5,549 nucleotides of DNA, taken from an uncultured Aquabacterium sp. Lineage in GTDB: Bacteria > Pseudomonadota > Gammaproteobacteria > Burkholderiales > Burkholderiaceae_C. Positions 4,374 through 5,549 of this stretch are shown here, piece after piece (position 1 is the stretch's first letter; the number at the start of each line of letters is the position of its first letter). Location of the stretch: positions 1 to 5,549 of the forward strand of contig CALAKR010000156.1 in assembly GCA_937923225.1 (NCBI GenBank), written 5' to 3'. The position numbers and the translations under genes are program-made. The notes under the pieces were generated by a model that was not told where the DNA came from, searched no databases, and saw only the letters and a program-made list of their open reading frames with translations.

Positions 4374-5549
4374 TCAACGCTTGCGCGGGGGCGGCAGGTC
4401 GGTACAGGTGCCATGCGCGACCTCAGCCGCCAGGCCCACGCTTTCGGTCAAGGTGGGGTGCGGGTGGATGGTCTTGCCGATGTCGATTTCATCGGCGCCC
4501 ATCTCGATGGCCAGGGCCACTTCGCCGATCAGATCGCCCGCATGCGTGCCCACGATGCCGCCGCCCACGATGCGGTGGGTCTCCGCATCGAACAGCAGCT
4601 TGGTGAAGCCTTCGGAGCGGCCATTGGCCAGCGCGCGGCCCGAGGCGGCCCAGGGGAACACACCCTTCTTGATCGCCCTGCCCTGCGCCTTGGCCTGCTC
4701 TTCCGTGAGGCCGGCCCAGGCGATCTCAGGATCCGTGTAGGCCACGCTGGGGATCACGCGGGCGTCGAAGGCCGAACGGGCCAGGGCCTCGTCGCCCAGC
4801 AGTTCACCTGCGATCACTTCGGCGGCCACATGGCCCTCGTGTACGGCCTTGTGCGCCAGCATGGGCTGGCCCACGATGTCGCCGATGGCAAACAGGCTGG
4901 GCACGTTGGTGCGCATCTGCTCGTCCACCGGGATGAAGCCGCGTTCGTTGACCGTCAGGCCCACCTTGTCGGCGCCGATCTTGCGGCCATTGGGCGTACG
5001 GCCCACGGCTTGAAGGACCAGGTCGTACACACCAGCTTCTGGCGCGGGCTCACCGGCCTTGGCCGATTCGAAGCTCACGCGGATGCCCTCGGCAGTGGCT
5101 TCGGCGGCCACCGTCTTGGTGCCTAGCAGGATGCGGCCAAAGCGCTTGGCGTTGAATTTCTGCCAGACCTGGACCAGATCGCGGTCAGCGCCCGGCATCA
5201 GGCCATCGCTCATCTCGACCACGTCGATGCTGGAGCCCAGCGCGCCATACACCGAGCCCATTTCCAGGCCGATGATGCCGCCGCCAATGACCAGCATGCG
5301 CTTGGGCACCTGCGGCAGGGTCAGCGCGCCGGTGGAGTCCACGATGCGCGGATCGTCCGGCAGGAAGGGCAGATGCACGGCTTGAGAGCCCGCGGCGATG
5401 ATGCATCGCTTGAAGCTCACGGTGCGCGTCTCGCCGTTCTTGTCCTGGCCGGTGCCGGTGGTACCTTCCAGCTGCAGGGTGTGCGCATCGGTGAAGCTGC
5501 CGTAGCCACGCAGCACCTGCACCTTGCGGGCCTTGGCCATGCCGTTGAG
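4374..5549 (-). CDS. lpdA: dihydrolipoamide dehydrogenase (E3), N-terminus cut off by window edge
   Basis: The last 391 codons of a flavoprotein that reoxidises dihydrolipoyl groups of 2-oxoacid dehydrogenase complexes with NAD+. The frame stays open to the window edge (LNG before MAKARKVQV), so the Met at 5540 is internal; the FAD-binding GxGxxG and the redox CxxxxC disulfide are outside. Visible are the NAD-binding GGGIIG (5268-5285) within RMLVIGGGIIGLEMGS, AVGRTPNG, the second FAD-contact motif FAIGDIVGQPMLAHKA, and the dimerisation domain with the catalytic pair HPTLTE: His codon 4458-4460 and Glu codon 4443-4445. The end CTDLPPPRKR is like E3 proteins encoded with aceE and aceF in Burkholderiales, so it is probably the pyruvate dehydrogenase E3, possibly with an N-terminal lipoyl domain not seen here. 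Catalytic residues in view are intact. It is followed by a strong terminator, so it is not co-transcribed with the regulator downstream. Confidence 0.95.
   Translation of the reverse strand, partial: LNGMAKARKVQVLRGYGSFTDAHTLQLEGTTGTGQDKNGETRTVSFKRCIIAAGSQAVHLPFLPDDPRIVDSTGALTLPQVPKRMLVIGGGIIGLEMGSVYGALGSSIDVVEMSDGLMPGADRDLVQVWQKFNAKRFGRILLGTKTVAAEATAEGIRVSFESAKAGEPAPEAGVYDLVLQAVGRTPNGRKIGADKVGLTVNERGFIPVDEQMRTNVPSLFAIGDIVGQPMLAHKAVHEGHVAAEVIAGELLGDEALARSAFDARVIPSVAYTDPEIAWAGLTEEQAKAQGRAIKKGVFPWAASGRALANGRSEGFTKLLFDAETHRIVGGGIVGTHAGDLIGEVALAIEMGADEIDIGKTIHPHPTLTESVGLAAEVAHGTCTDLPPPRKR

Noticed and set aside
4413..5126. Plus-strand open frame of 237 codons opposite lpdA
   Set aside because: Antisense shadow of an unmistakable dihydrolipoamide dehydrogenase; no recognisable motifs.

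Overview
The window is GC-rich throughout except for one sharply AT-rich intergenic block at about 3001-3245. Codon use, the P1B-2 zinc/cadmium ATPase, the CTDLPP-type C-terminus of the dihydrolipoamide dehydrogenase and the periplasmic chalcone-isomerase-fold protein all suggest a betaproteobacterium of the Burkholderiales (Comamonadaceae or a neighbour). That placement is from memory of protein families, not from a search.

Layout. (1) Positions 1-458, plus strand: the 3' end of a P1B-2 heavy-metal exporter (zntA/cadA type). It converges, with a 12-base gap, on (2) a four-gene minus-strand cluster read from 2967 down to 471. In transcription order this is an unrecognised Ala-rich amphipathic-helix protein (2967-2407), an Sbal_3080-like lipoprotein (2392-1838), a FlgH-type L-ring lipoprotein (1822-1121) and a secreted chalcone-isomerase-like protein (1076-471). 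Gaps of 14, 15 and 44 bases and a Shine-Dalgarno-like sequence before each start support one operon. (3) Positions 2968-3301: the intergenic region that drives this operon. It holds three perfect copies of a 12-mer, a 16-bp perfect palindrome, a leader hairpin, and the terminator of the next gene. (4) Positions 3302-4075, minus strand: an OmpR/PhoB-type regulator whose receiver has Gln where the phosphoacceptor Asp should be. (5) Positions 4076-4373: a gene-free spacer with the terminator of (6), a minus-strand dihydrolipoamide dehydrogenase (lpdA) that runs off the right edge.

How the parts may work together. lpdA (E3 of 2-oxoacid dehydrogenases) is housekeeping metabolism and ends at its own terminator. 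The regulator is transcribed separately, has no histidine kinase in view, and reads toward the operon control region; it is a natural suspect for binding the repeats there, but nothing in the sequence proves this. In the operon, two predicted lipoproteins plus a secreted protein point to the cell envelope. A lone flgH without flgG or flgI beside it is unusual: it may be a stray flagellar gene or an L-ring homologue used elsewhere. This cluster with its control region is the most interesting part of the window.
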